From positions 434,001 to 498,000 of the forward strand of contig NZ_WQKZ01000004.1 in the NCBI RefSeq assembly GCF_009755225.1: 64,000 nt of DNA, written 5' to 3'. The first letter of the stretch is position 1. Each line of letters starts with the position of its first letter. The translations under genes and the position numbers were made by a program. This DNA comes from Hymenobacter ginkgonis (lineage in GTDB: Bacteria; Bacteroidota; Bacteroidia; Cytophagales; Hymenobacteraceae). Of this stretch, positions 41,889 through 51,438 are shown one piece after another. The notes beneath the pieces are model-generated. The model was not told the origin of the DNA, did not search any database, and saw nothing but the letters and a program-made list of their open reading frames with translations.

Positions 41889-44800
41889 TTAGTCAACCAG
41901 TACGCAGCGCTGGGCGGCGAGGTCTTCTTCCACGGTCTTGTATTTTACATCGCGCACCACGCGGCCATCCATGTACTGCACGCTTACTTTCTCGTTGCGG
42001 TTGGCTACTTTCTGGCTGCGAACCGGCTCCTGCCGAATGGGCGGGGCCAGGCCAAGCTCAGCGGCTTGGTCTAGGTCTTCTTGCCCAGCGCCCAGCGACA
42101 CGTCGGACACGGCCTTTTCTGCCTTCAGCTTAGGCATGGGCGGGGGGGTAGGGAGCTGGTCGTCTTCGTAGTAGTACTCTGGCTCGGCAAAGCCGGCTTC
42201 GGCTGCCACCGGCACATCGGCCTTGAAGAGGAAAGCGCCCGTTTCGTGGTTCACCTTGCTCAGCATGCGTTTGAACAACTCGAAAGCCTCAAACTTGTAC
42301 ACCAAAAGCGGGTCTTTTTGCTCGTACACCGCGTTCTGCACCACTTGCTTGAGGTCGTCCATCTGGCGCAAGTGTTGGGTCCAGGCTTCGTCGATGGTCG
42401 AAAGCACCGATACCTTCTCCATGCTCCGTACAATGTCGCGGCCCTGGCTGGCTTGGGCCTTGCGCAGGTTGGCAATCACTTGCATGTGCTTGCGGCCGTC
42501 GGTGAAGGGCACCGCGATGTTTTCGTAGGGCGTATTCTGGCTCAGCAAATCATTCACAAGCGGCAGCGAATTGCTTCCGATGTGCTCGCTTTTGCTTTCG
42601 TAGTACTCGGTAGCTTCTTCGTAAAGCTTCTGGGTGAGGCGCTCGGCCGGCAACGCGCTGAATTCTTGGGAAGTGATATACGTATCGTACCCAAAATCCT
42701 TGATAATCGCCAGCTTGAAATCCTCAAAATCGTCGGTGATTTTGTGTCCCGCGGCAATGTCCTCACTCACATCGTAAATCAAGTTCAGAATGTCCAGCTC
42801 TAGGCGCTCGCCAAACAGGGCGTTGCGGCGGCGGCGGTACACCACCTCACGCTGGGCATTCATCACGTCGTCGTATTCCAGCAAGCGCTTGCGAGTGCCG
42901 AAGTTATTTTCCTCTACTTTTTTCTGCGCCCGTTCGATGCTGCTCGTAATCATCGAGTGCTGAATCACTTCGCCTTCTTCCATGCCCATGCGGTCCATGA
43001 GCTTGGCAATGCGCTCCGAGCCAAACAAACGCATCAGGTTGTCTTCCAGCGATACGAAGAACTGGCTGGAACCAGGGTCGCCCTGGCGGCCGGCCCTACC
43101 CCGTAGCTGGCGGTCGACGCGCCGGCTTTCGTGGCGCTCAGTGCCGATAATGGCCAGGCCCCCTGCCTCACGGCTGGTTTCACGCAGCTTAATATCGGTG
43201 CCTCGGCCAGCCATGTTGGTGGCAATGGTTACGGTACCGGGGTAGCCGGCAGCGGCCACAATCTCGGCTTCGCGCTGGTTCTGCTTGGCATTCAGCACCT
43301 GGTGCTTAATGCCGCGCAGCTTCAGCATGCGGCTTACTAATTCGCTGATTTCTACCGACGTCGTACCTACCAGCACGGGGCGGCCGGCTTGCACCAGCGC
43401 TTGAATTTCTTCGGCAACTGCGTTGTATTTCTCGCGCACCGTGCGGTACACTTTGTCGTGGTCATCCTTGCGCGAAATGGCGCGGTTAGTCGGAATCACT
43501 ACCACGTCGAGCTTGTAGATTTCCCACAACTCGCCAGCTTCGGTTTCGGCCGTACCGGTCATGCCTGAAAGCTTGTGGTACATGCGGAAGAAGTTCTGCA
43601 GCGTCACCGTGGCGTAGGTCTGGGTGGCATCCTCGATGCGCACGCCTTCCTTGGCCTCGATGGCTTGGTGCAGGCCATCGGAGTAGCGGCGGCCTTCCAT
43701 CACCCGGCCAGTCTGCTCGTCCACAATCATCACTTTGCCTTCTTGGCTTAGGATGTACTGGTCGTCTTTTTCGAACAGCGTGTACGCTTTCAACAGTTGG
43801 TTCACGGTGTGCACGCGCTCCGACTTTTCCTGGTAGTCGCTCATCAACTGCTCTTTCTGCTGAAGCTTTTCTTCGGCAGTTAGCGCATCGGCCTTTTCAA
43901 TATTGGCAATCTCGACCCCGATATCGGGCATGATGAACAGGTGCGGGTCTTCGCCCTGCGCCGTAATCAGGTCAATGCCTTTTTCGGTCAGCTCAATCTG
44001 GTTGTTCTTTTCATCAATAGTGAAGAACAGCGGCTTATCGGCCTCCGGCATTTGGCGCGAGTTGTCCTGCATGTAGAAATTCTCTACCTTCTGCAACGAC
44101 GTCCTTACCCCCGTCTCCGACAAGAACTTGATGAGCGGCTTGCTTTTGGGCAGGCCGCGATAGGCGCGGAATAGCGCCAGGCCACCTTCGCCCTCCTTAG
44201 AGCCGTCGTTGCCCTCTTTTAGCTGCTTGCGTGCTTCTACTAGGTAGTTTTGCACCAGCTTCTTCTGCTCGTCTACCAAGCGCTGAATACGCGGCTTAAG
44301 CTGCAAAAATTCGTGCACGTCGCCCTTCGGTACCGGGCCCGAGATGATGAGCGGCGTCCGCGCATCGTCAATCAGCACCGAGTCCACTTCGTCCACCATC
44401 GCGTAGTGGTGCTTGCGCTGCACCAGCTCGCTAGTTTCGCGGGCCATGTTGTCGCGCAGGTAGTCGAAGCCAAACTCGTTGTTGGTGCCGTAGGTGATGT
44501 CGGCCAGGTAGGCGTTGCGGCGCGCGTCGGTGTTGGGCTGGTGCTTGTCAATGCAATCCACCGTGAGGCCGTGAAATTCAAACAGCGGTGCGTTCCACTC
44601 CGAGTCACGCTTGGCCAGGTAGTCGTTCACCGTTACGAGGTGCACGCCCCTACCCCCCAACGCGTTGAGGAAGGCTGGCAGCGTTGAAACCAACGTTTTG
44701 CCTTCGCCCGTGGCCATCTCAGCAATTTTGCCTTGGTGCAGCACTACCCCCCCAATCAGCTGCACATCGTAGTGCACCATATCCCAGGTGATTTCGGCGC

Positions 44801-45299
44801 CGGCCGCCAGCCATTTATTGCTCCAAATGGCCTGGTCGCCCACAATAGTCACGTTCGACTTGGTACGCGCAATGTCGCGGTCCATGTCGGTGGCCGTTAC
44901 TACTAGCTGGCCATTTTGAGCATAGCGACGCGCTGTTTCTTTCACAATCGCAAACGACTGCGGCAGCACTTCGGTAAGGGCCGCCTCCAGGTCTTTGTTG
45001 CGCTGCTTCTCGAGGGTGTCGATTTGCTCGAAAATCTGCTCCTTTTTGCTTACATCTAGCTGGGGCTGGCTATCAATCTGGCCCTGCAAAGCGGCCAACT
45101 GGCTATCGAGGCCGCTGAGCTTACCGTCGAGCTGCTGGCGAACTTCCTGGGTGCGCTGGCGCAGTTGGTCGTCGGTCAGGCCGGCCAGTTTGGCATATTC
45201 CGCATTGATGAGGGCCACATAAGGCACCACGTCCTTGAGGTCCTTTTCTGCTTTGGAGCCAAACAATTTGGCGACGGTTTTGCCGAGGAAATCTAACAT
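41889..45299 (-). CDS. secA: Preprotein translocase ATPase SecA
   Basis: 1136 residues, longer than the roughly 900 of E. coli SecA, as usual in Bacteroidota. NBD1 has MATGEGKT at 195-202 and the DEAD-like VDEVDSVLIDDARTPLIISG. The preprotein cross-linking domain and NBD2 follow (MAGRGTDIKL, ESRRVDRQLRGRAGRQGDPGSS). An extra Gln/Leu-rich coiled stretch lies at about 55-110. The C-terminus (KTVEEDLAAQRCVLVD) lacks the CXCX8CH zinc motif that binds SecB in other bacteria. It drives Sec-dependent export, the first step for T9SS cargo. Its -7 element lies 40 nt upstream. Confidence 0.97.
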   Translation of the reverse strand: MLDFLGKTVAKLFGSKAEKDLKDVVPYVALINAEYAKLAGLTDDQLRQRTQEVRQQLDGKLSGLDSQLAALQGQIDSQPQLDVSKKEQIFEQIDTLEKQRNKDLEAALTEVLPQSFAIVKETARRYAQNGQLVVTATDMDRDIARTKSNVTIVGDQAIWSNKWLAAGAEITWDMVHYDVQLIGGVVLHQGKIAEMATGEGKTLVSTLPAFLNALGGRGVHLVTVNDYLAKRDSEWNAPLFEFHGLTVDCIDKHQPNTDARRNAYLADITYGTNNEFGFDYLRDNMARETSELVQRKHHYAMVDEVDSVLIDDARTPLIISGPVPKGDVHEFLQLKPRIQRLVDEQKKLVQNYLVEARKQLKEGNDGSKEGEGGLALFRAYRGLPKSKPLIKFLSETGVRTSLQKVENFYMQDNSRQMPEADKPLFFTIDEKNNQIELTEKGIDLITAQGEDPHLFIMPDIGVEIANIEKADALTAEEKLQQKEQLMSDYQEKSERVHTVNQLLKAYTLFEKDDQYILSQEGKVMIVDEQTGRVMEGRRYSDGLHQAIEAKEGVRIEDATQTYATVTLQNFFRMYHKLSGMTGTAETEAGELWEIYKLDVVVIPTNRAISRKDDHDKVYRTVREKYNAVAEEIQALVQAGRPVLVGTTSVEISELVSRMLKLRGIKHQVLNAKQNQREAEIVAAAGYPGTVTIATNMAGRGTDIKLRETSREAGGLAIIGTERHESRRVDRQLRGRAGRQGDPGSSQFFVSLEDNLMRLFGSERIAKLMDRMGMEEGEVIQHSMITSSIERAQKKVEENNFGTRKRLLEYDDVMNAQREVVYRRRRNALFGERLELDILNLIYDVSEDIAAGHKITDDFEDFKLAIIKDFGYDTYITSQEFSALPAERLTQKLYEEATEYYESKSEHIGSNSLPLVNDLLSQNTPYENIAVPFTDGRKHMQVIANLRKAQASQGRDIVRSMEKVSVLSTIDEAWTQHLRQMDDLKQVVQNAVYEQKDPLLVYKFEAFELFKRMLSKVNHETGAFLFKADVPVAAEAGFAEPEYYYEDDQLPTPPPMPKLKAEKAVSDVSLGAGQEDLDQAAELGLAPPIRQEPVRSQKVANRNEKVSVQYMDGRVVRDVKYKTVEEDLAAQRCVLVD

Positions 45300-45339
45300 T
45301 TGGTAACTAAATTGACTAAAAAGGACAGCGCGTTCTGAG

Positions 45340-45347
45340 CAAATTTA
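45340..45347 (-). promoter_or_regulatory. Putative -7 element (TAAATTTG) of secA
   Basis: Perfect TAnnTTTG on the minus strand, 40 nt before the ATG at 45299. Confidence 0.4.
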
Positions 45348-45386
45348 CGGCAAGCCCGCCGAACCGAGCGGCCGAGCCTAAACTAT

Positions 45387-45421
45387 AAAACCCCACACGC
45401 TCAAAAAGAGTGCAGGGTTTT
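45387..45421 (-). terminator. Possible terminator of the Arg-rich small gene
   Basis: On the minus strand, AAAACCCTGCACTC pairs imperfectly with GAGCGTGTGGGGTTTT (two wobbles and a bulge). Confidence 0.5.
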
Positions 45422-45467
45422 ACGAAACGGAAAAAGTGGCAGATAGGGCTATCGAACCCGAACCTAG

Positions 45468-45671
45468 TTAGTACCGACGGCCGCCACGTACTATTACTGT
45501 GCGACGGGGACGGGGCTGCACTACCACTACCCGGCGCCGGCGCCGAGGCCGTACTATCACGGGCCGCGGCCGGGGCTGCACTACTACTACGCGCTGGGCA
45601 GCAGCTTTGGGGGCAGCTACCAGCCCGAGGCACATTAGAAAGAAGGCAGCAAGAAAGGTTCGCAAAAACAT
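45468..45671 (-). CDS. Small Arg/Val/Pro-rich secreted protein, unknown
   Basis: 67 residues. A clear signal peptide (MFLRTFLAAFFLMCLGLVAA, cleavage after AAAQ) is followed by a very basic 41-residue mature part built from two near-repeats, RVVVVQPRPRPVIVR and RVVVVQPRPRRTVIVR, separated by PRRRR, and ending GGRRY. The signal peptide in the same frame as the repeat argues for a real gene despite its size. The alternating V and R/P suggests an extended polycationic peptide that could bind LPS, DNA or polyanions in the envelope; that is inference. I know no family. Confidence 0.65.
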   Translation of the reverse strand: MFLRTFLAAFFLMCLGLVAAPKAAAQRVVVVQPRPRPVIVRPRRRRRVVVVQPRPRRTVIVRGGRRY

Positions 45672-45978
45672 GGTGAATGGAATAGAAGTGGAAAAAGTAG
45701 CGTTCTGGGCCTTGGATTACCCGAGCTATTAGCTCAAGCTTTAGCTGCCAAACGTATTTTCAATTTATGGGTTGCCGATGACTCGTGCTTGCCTGAGCTA
45801 GAGCTCATCGACTTCTGAACGACGAGGATGAGGTGATGAGCAATAGTCGCGCAGACTTGGCAGTTTTTAGCTCATGGACCAAGTATTTGTCCTGAACAAA
45901 GCTTGGCTTACTACCCAGCCCATTTGCCATGTTTAACTACAGGTAGCCCAGTGGCCTATTGGTAACCCATATGCCTAT
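45672..45978. other. Intergenic region with possible decayed coding sequence
   Basis: 307 nt without a convincing gene. On the plus strand, frame 45672-45818 is open for 48 codons and reads LPELLAQALAAKRIFNLWV then ADDSCLPELELIDF and a stop, which looks protein-like, but it has no ATG or credible start. It might be the tail of a lost gene or chance. The rest (45819-45978) shows nothing recognisable. Confidence 0.35.
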
Positions 45979-47121
45979 TTATCGCAGCTTTTGGGTAAAT
46001 TCGCGTAGGTCGGCTACTAGCAGCCCTGGCTCTTCCAAAGCGGCAAAGTGGCCACCACGGGGCATCTCGGCCCAGTGCTGCACATTGAAAAACCGCTCGG
46101 CAAACTCGCGGGGAGCCGGCGTAATGTCTTGCGGAAAAATGGCAAAGCCAGTGGGCACCTTCACCTGGGTAGGTGCCGACAGCGTGGGGCTGTGCATGGC
46201 CTCATAGTAGAGCCGGATAGACGAGCCAATGGTTTGCGTTACCCAGTAAATCATGACGTTAGTGAGCAAATCGTCTTTTGTGAAGGTGTGCTCAATGTTG
46301 CCGTCATTGTCGCTCCAGGCATGAAATTTTTCGATAATCCAGCCGAGCAAACCTACTGGTGAGTCATTTAGGCCATAAGCCAAGGTTTCGGGCTTGGTGC
46401 CTTGTATCTTTTGGTAGCCACCTTGTTTCTCCTGCCAAACTTTGTTTTTTGCCACGAAGGCCTCCTCAGCCGCCGATAAGTTGGGCAATTTATCTGCCGC
46501 TTTCACGTGGGTAGACGGCACATCGGTGAGATGAATACCTAGCAGCGCATCGGCGTGGTGCAGGGCTAGCTGTTCCACAATACTGCTACCCCAATCGCCA
46601 CCGTGTGCCACGAACTTTTTATAGCCCATAGTTTTGGTCATCAGTTCCGCCAACACATCAGCCATGCGCTTGGGGTCGTAGCCCTTCTCGGTAGGGCGCT
46701 CCGAAAACCCGTAACCGGGCAGGTTGGGCACTATTACTGTAAAGGCATCCTCTGCCCGCCCGCCGTGGCTGGCCGGGTCAGTGAGCAGCGGTAACAGCTT
46801 GACCATGCGGAAAAATGAATCGGGCCAACCGTGTGTGAGCAGCAAGGGCATGGGATTTAGACCCTTGCCTTCTAAGTGAATAAAATGCAGATTCATCCCC
46901 GCCACCTCTGCTTTGAACTGCGGAAACTTGTTGAGTTTGGCTTCCTGCGCGCGCCAGTCGTACCCGCGCTGCCAGTAGCCAACGAGGCTTTGCAGATAAT
47001 CGCGATTAGTCCCATAGTCCCAATCAGCTTCCTGTATTTCATCGGGCCAACGGGTATGGGCCAGGCGGGCTTGCAAATCATCCAGCACCGGCTGGGGCAC
47101 GTCTATTCTGAAAGGCTGCAT
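45979..47121 (-). CDS. Epoxide hydrolase (EHN-domain alpha/beta hydrolase)
   Basis: 380 residues. N-terminal epoxide hydrolase domain (PFRIDVPQPVLDDLQARLAHTRWPDE) followed by an alpha/beta-hydrolase core: oxyanion motif HGWPDS, PNLPGYGFSERP, nucleophile D176 in GGDWGSS, and His in MPRGGHFAALEEP near 362, with an acid residue expected before it. It belongs to the microsomal (mEH/juvenile hormone) type that hydrates epoxides to diols; actual substrate unknown. It stands alone between the small secreted gene and glf. Confidence 0.92.
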   Translation of the reverse strand: MQPFRIDVPQPVLDDLQARLAHTRWPDEIQEADWDYGTNRDYLQSLVGYWQRGYDWRAQEAKLNKFPQFKAEVAGMNLHFIHLEGKGLNPMPLLLTHGWPDSFFRMVKLLPLLTDPASHGGRAEDAFTVIVPNLPGYGFSERPTEKGYDPKRMADVLAELMTKTMGYKKFVAHGGDWGSSIVEQLALHHADALLGIHLTDVPSTHVKAADKLPNLSAAEEAFVAKNKVWQEKQGGYQKIQGTKPETLAYGLNDSPVGLLGWIIEKFHAWSDNDGNIEHTFTKDDLLTNVMIYWVTQTIGSSIRLYYEAMHSPTLSAPTQVKVPTGFAIFPQDITPAPREFAERFFNVQHWAEMPRGGHFAALEEPGLLVADLREFTQKLR

Positions 47122-47191
47122 AAGCTGCTAGCTGTTAGTCAAAACTCCAGGCTTCCTAGCAGTAGCATGACGTTCTGAATAGGCTATAAAG

Positions 47192-47225
47192 TAAAAATGC
47201 CCTACCGAGTAGGTAGGGCATTTTA
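47192..47225 (-). terminator. Terminator of glf
   Basis: TAAAAATGCCCTACC pairs with GGTAGGGCATTTTA around a 5-nt loop, 23 nt past the glf stop. Confidence 0.88.
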
Positions 47226-47248
47226 TACGTGCAGTGTAATCGCAGATG

Positions 47249-48427
<1,179 letters not shown>

Positions 48428-48498
48428 ATGGGAGAAAATTTAGAGGATGAGGAAGTTAAAAGCTACTACTACTAATAGGTAATCGAACAAACGAACGT

Positions 48499-49731
48499 CT
48501 AAGCCAGGCGCGGGGCAGTGGGTTTGGCTGCTAAGCGCTCTTGCATCAGGTTCACCATATTTTGCCAGGTGAGGTCCCAGGAAATCGTTGCCAGATAGTC
48601 GTCGGTACGGGTGCGCCAGTCGGCATCCTTACCTTGTTCTAGGGCCGTGGCAATGGCCTGACCGAATTCCCGTGGGTCATCGGCAATCTGTACCAGGTTC
48701 AACTCGCCATAAGGCCGCACCACATCGCGGATGCTAGTGCTTACTACTGGCCGGCCGGCAGCCAGGTATTCAGGCGTTTTGGTGGGCGAAATGAATTCGG
48801 TACTCTCGTTGCGGGCAAATAGCAGGGTAGCTACGTCCCAGCCCCGCAAATATGCGGGTAGTTCCTGGTAGTTCTTACCGCCTAGGTAATGAATATTACT
48901 ATTATGCGGTAATGAAGCGGGGTCAATCTTAACCACCGGTCCGATAATAACGAATTGCCATTCAGGATGGTTCGTGGCCAATTGGCCCAGCAAATCAATA
49001 TCAAGCCGCTCGTCGACTACACCAAAAAAACCGATGCGCGGGTGCGCAATGTCAGCTTGGTCGGCGGGCTCGGCCAATTTTGGGTCGCGGGCTTGGCCAA
49101 AGTGGTCTTTATCGATGCTGCTCGGAAAAGCGTGAGCATCGGCATGTTGCTCACGTTTCGCTTCGTAGAGGCGCTGGCCACCGGTAAAAACCAAGTCAGC
49201 TTTTTGAAATAATTCCTGCTCTAGCTGGCGCAACTCGGGCGGAGCAAACTTGAATTGGGCTAGCTCGTCCATGCAATCATAGACGGTAAGCACTGGCTGA
49301 AAGGCGCGCGATTTGTTCAGCGCCATCGGCGTATAGTACCAAAATAGGTAGTTATCGATGCCGCTTTCCACGAAAAAGTCACTCAGTACTTCAAACTGCG
49401 CTTGGTTGGCAGCAGCTTCGTTTGCGCGCAGGTGCTGGGGCAGGTGCACCACTACCACTTTCACCCCATTTTGCCGTTCTTTTACTTCTACGTGCGGCTC
49501 GATGAGGTCATCGGCGTGAAAGAAGGCGTCTTCTATATAAAAAACCCGTCCGTGCTGCGCGAAGCGCGACAGTAAATGTTGCGGGCGCTGCCACACAAAA
49601 TCCCAGTGTAAATGCGCGAAGCAAACCAGGTCGGGCAGGGAATACGTAAGAGCAGTAGTATCGGCTTGACCCGCAGCCGGGGCGGTGGAGGTGGCACGCG
49701 CGGGTGCCTCCGCCGGAGTAGAAAGCGGCAT
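48499..49731 (-). CDS. Glycosyltransferase, GT-B fold (family 1/4-like)
   Basis: 410 residues. After a low-complexity Ala/Thr/Pro-rich start (1-28) comes LVCFAHLHWDFVWQRPQHLLSRF, the opening typical of glycosyltransferases found next to glf. The C-terminal Rossmann half has PRIGFFGVVDERLD, FVIIGPV, NIHYLGGKNYQELPAYLRGWDV and the donor-site SPTKTPEYLAAGRPVVST. It probably builds a cell-surface polysaccharide or teichuronic-like glycan, perhaps transferring galactofuranose. Acceptor unknown. Confidence 0.85.
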   Translation of the reverse strand: MPLSTPAEAPARATSTAPAAGQADTTALTYSLPDLVCFAHLHWDFVWQRPQHLLSRFAQHGRVFYIEDAFFHADDLIEPHVEVKERQNGVKVVVVHLPQHLRANEAAANQAQFEVLSDFFVESGIDNYLFWYYTPMALNKSRAFQPVLTVYDCMDELAQFKFAPPELRQLEQELFQKADLVFTGGQRLYEAKREQHADAHAFPSSIDKDHFGQARDPKLAEPADQADIAHPRIGFFGVVDERLDIDLLGQLATNHPEWQFVIIGPVVKIDPASLPHNSNIHYLGGKNYQELPAYLRGWDVATLLFARNESTEFISPTKTPEYLAAGRPVVSTSIRDVVRPYGELNLVQIADDPREFGQAIATALEQGKDADWRTRTDDYLATISWDLTWQNMVNLMQERLAAKPTAPRLA

Positions 49732-49844
49732 GAAAAAAGATAGGAAAGAGCTTTGAAGACTGCTTAGGCCGGGATAAATCTTCGGCGGCGCGCAGCGCTT
49801 ATGACTGTTCTACGGAAGACCCCATTTAAAAGATATGGCCGAGC

Positions 49845-50387
49845 TTAAAATAGCTCGTTTAGAATGACAAGGGGTGCTTTTTGCAGGATAAGTTGCATTT
49901 CTACGGCATTTATCCAGCCAGGGGGGATAGGAATACGCAGCCAGTCGTGCCGCACACCTACCTGCCGAAACCCTGCTTTCCTGAAAAGCCTGAGACTGGG
50001 CTCATTGCTAGCCGCTATGGTGCAGTATAATTGGTGCAGCTGCAGCGCCTGCCCAGCATAGGGTAGCAGCTGCGCCAACGCGGCGGCGGCGTAGCCACGC
50101 CGCCGCGCACTTTGGAGTACCGTAATGCCTACCCCTGCCCGCTGGTGCAAGGCCGAATAATCGTACAAATCGAGGGTGCCCACAGCCTGGCTGTTTTCAG
50201 CGCTGATAATCAGGCGCATTTGCCCGGCTTCGGCTAGGCTGGCCGTGGCGTGGCGCAGGTATTCGCGCAAAGCTTGGCGCGAAATCGGTGCCGGCAGCAC
50301 ATCCGACACGGCCCACAAGTCGGGGTCGTTTTCGAGGGCAAATAAAAAATCTAAATCGTCGGGTTCGAGGGCGCGCAGCGTGACCAT
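49845..50387 (-). CDS. GNAT family N-acetyltransferase
   Basis: 180 residues. Starts VTLRALEPDDLDFLFALEND, as in RimJ/SpeG-like GNATs. The acetyl-CoA site is in GVGITVLQSARRRGYAAAAL, followed by LHQLYCTIAASNEPSLRLFRKAGF. It could acetylate a polyamine, a protein N-terminus or an antibiotic; the substrate cannot be told. It lies 71 nt upstream of the dapF stop on the same strand. Confidence 0.85.
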   Translation of the reverse strand: MVTLRALEPDDLDFLFALENDPDLWAVSDVLPAPISRQALREYLRHATASLAEAGQMRLIISAENSQAVGTLDLYDYSALHQRAGVGITVLQSARRRGYAAAALAQLLPYAGQALQLHQLYCTIAASNEPSLRLFRKAGFRQVGVRHDWLRIPIPPGWINAVEMQLILQKAPLVILNELF

Positions 50388-50458
50388 AAACAGGAAAAAA
50401 GAAAACTGGGCCGCGCCCTACCTCCCATTAGTCGCCCGAGGTACCGAGCGCTGAGGCG

Positions 50459-51256
50459 CTACAGTTCGCCGCCAAACACACGCACTGCTGGGCCGCTCAG
50501 CCACACGTTTTCGAACCCGCCATCGGCACGCACGTCAAAGCTCACTTCGAGCAGGCCGCCGGGTGTTTGGAGGCGTACGGGCGAGGTAGCACCGCGCTGC
50601 GAAGCGGCCAGCGCTACGGCCGTAACGCCGGTGCCACAACTCAGGGTTTCGTCTTCGACGCCGCGCTCGTAGGTGCGTACCGGCCAGGGGTGAGCAGGGT
50701 CGGCGGGAGTTTCGACAAAGTTGACGTTGGTGCCGGCGGGGTCGTAGGCCTGGTCGTAGCGAATGTCGTGGCCCGCGCCATACACGTCAAATTCGGCCAG
50801 CGTATGGCCTTCACTTGCGTCGAGAAAGTGTACGTGGTGCGGCGAACCAGTATGCACAAAAACGTCTTCCTCCCCTACCCAGGCCTCTTGCACCGGGGCA
50901 ACGTCTATCATCTTCAGGCGTACGGTGCCGTCGGCTTCGACGCGCGCCTGGTGAGGACCATCTACGGCCAGAAAATTCGCTTCTTTGTCAATAATTCCTA
51001 AGTGCTTCGCAAATGCCACTAGGCAGCGCCCGCCATTGCCGCACATCGAGCTAGGATTACCATCGGCGTTGAAGTAAACCATCTCAAAATCATAACCTTC
51101 CGTGTTGCGTAGCAGCATCAGGCCATCGGCCCCAATGCCGAAGCGGCGGTGGCAAAGGCGCGCAATCAGCGGCTGGTTGGTGAGGTCAAACTGCGCGGCT
51201 CGGTCATCGAGGATAACGAAATCGTTGCCAGTGCCTTGGTATTTATGAAAAGTCAT
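50459..51256 (-). CDS. dapF: Diaminopimelate epimerase
   Basis: 265 residues from the ATG at 51256; the frame to 51289 adds 11 residues of no known homology. It converts LL- to meso-diaminopimelate for lysine and peptidoglycan. Catalytic cysteines are C72 (SSMCGNGGRC) and C207 (LSCGTGVTAVA). MTFHKYQGTGNDFVILDD is the usual start. It is downstream of the PBP gene on the same strand with a gap of 182 nt. Confidence 0.96.
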   Translation of the reverse strand: MTFHKYQGTGNDFVILDDRAAQFDLTNQPLIARLCHRRFGIGADGLMLLRNTEGYDFEMVYFNADGNPSSMCGNGGRCLVAFAKHLGIIDKEANFLAVDGPHQARVEADGTVRLKMIDVAPVQEAWVGEEDVFVHTGSPHHVHFLDASEGHTLAEFDVYGAGHDIRYDQAYDPAGTNVNFVETPADPAHPWPVRTYERGVEDETLSCGTGVTAVALAASQRGATSPVRLQTPGGLLEVSFDVRADGGFENVWLSGPAVRVFGGEL

Positions 51257-51438
51257 GCGAACTGTAAAAGACGGGGTAGGCTGCGCCAATTTGAACGAAG
51301 CAAGTAGCGTTTGGGACTGAAACGCAAAAACGCCCTACTCCCACAAAAATAGGGTTAATGGGGACTGGGGGCAGCTAGCAAGGCGCACTTTATGCACGCG
51401 CATTTATCGAGCTGCTGGCATGCTCAAACAATACGTGC

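Noticed and set aside
42081..42803. Plus-strand frame (240 codons) inside secA
   Set aside because: Antisense shadow of the secA C-terminal region.
45432..45466. tRNA-like 3' end on the minus strand (GGTTCGATAGCCC then CTATCTGCCA)
   Set aside because: It resembles a T-arm plus acceptor end, but the T-stem does not pair (G53-G61 clash and two more mismatches) and no matching 5' acceptor or anticodon arm is found upstream. Probably chance, or at most an old remnant.
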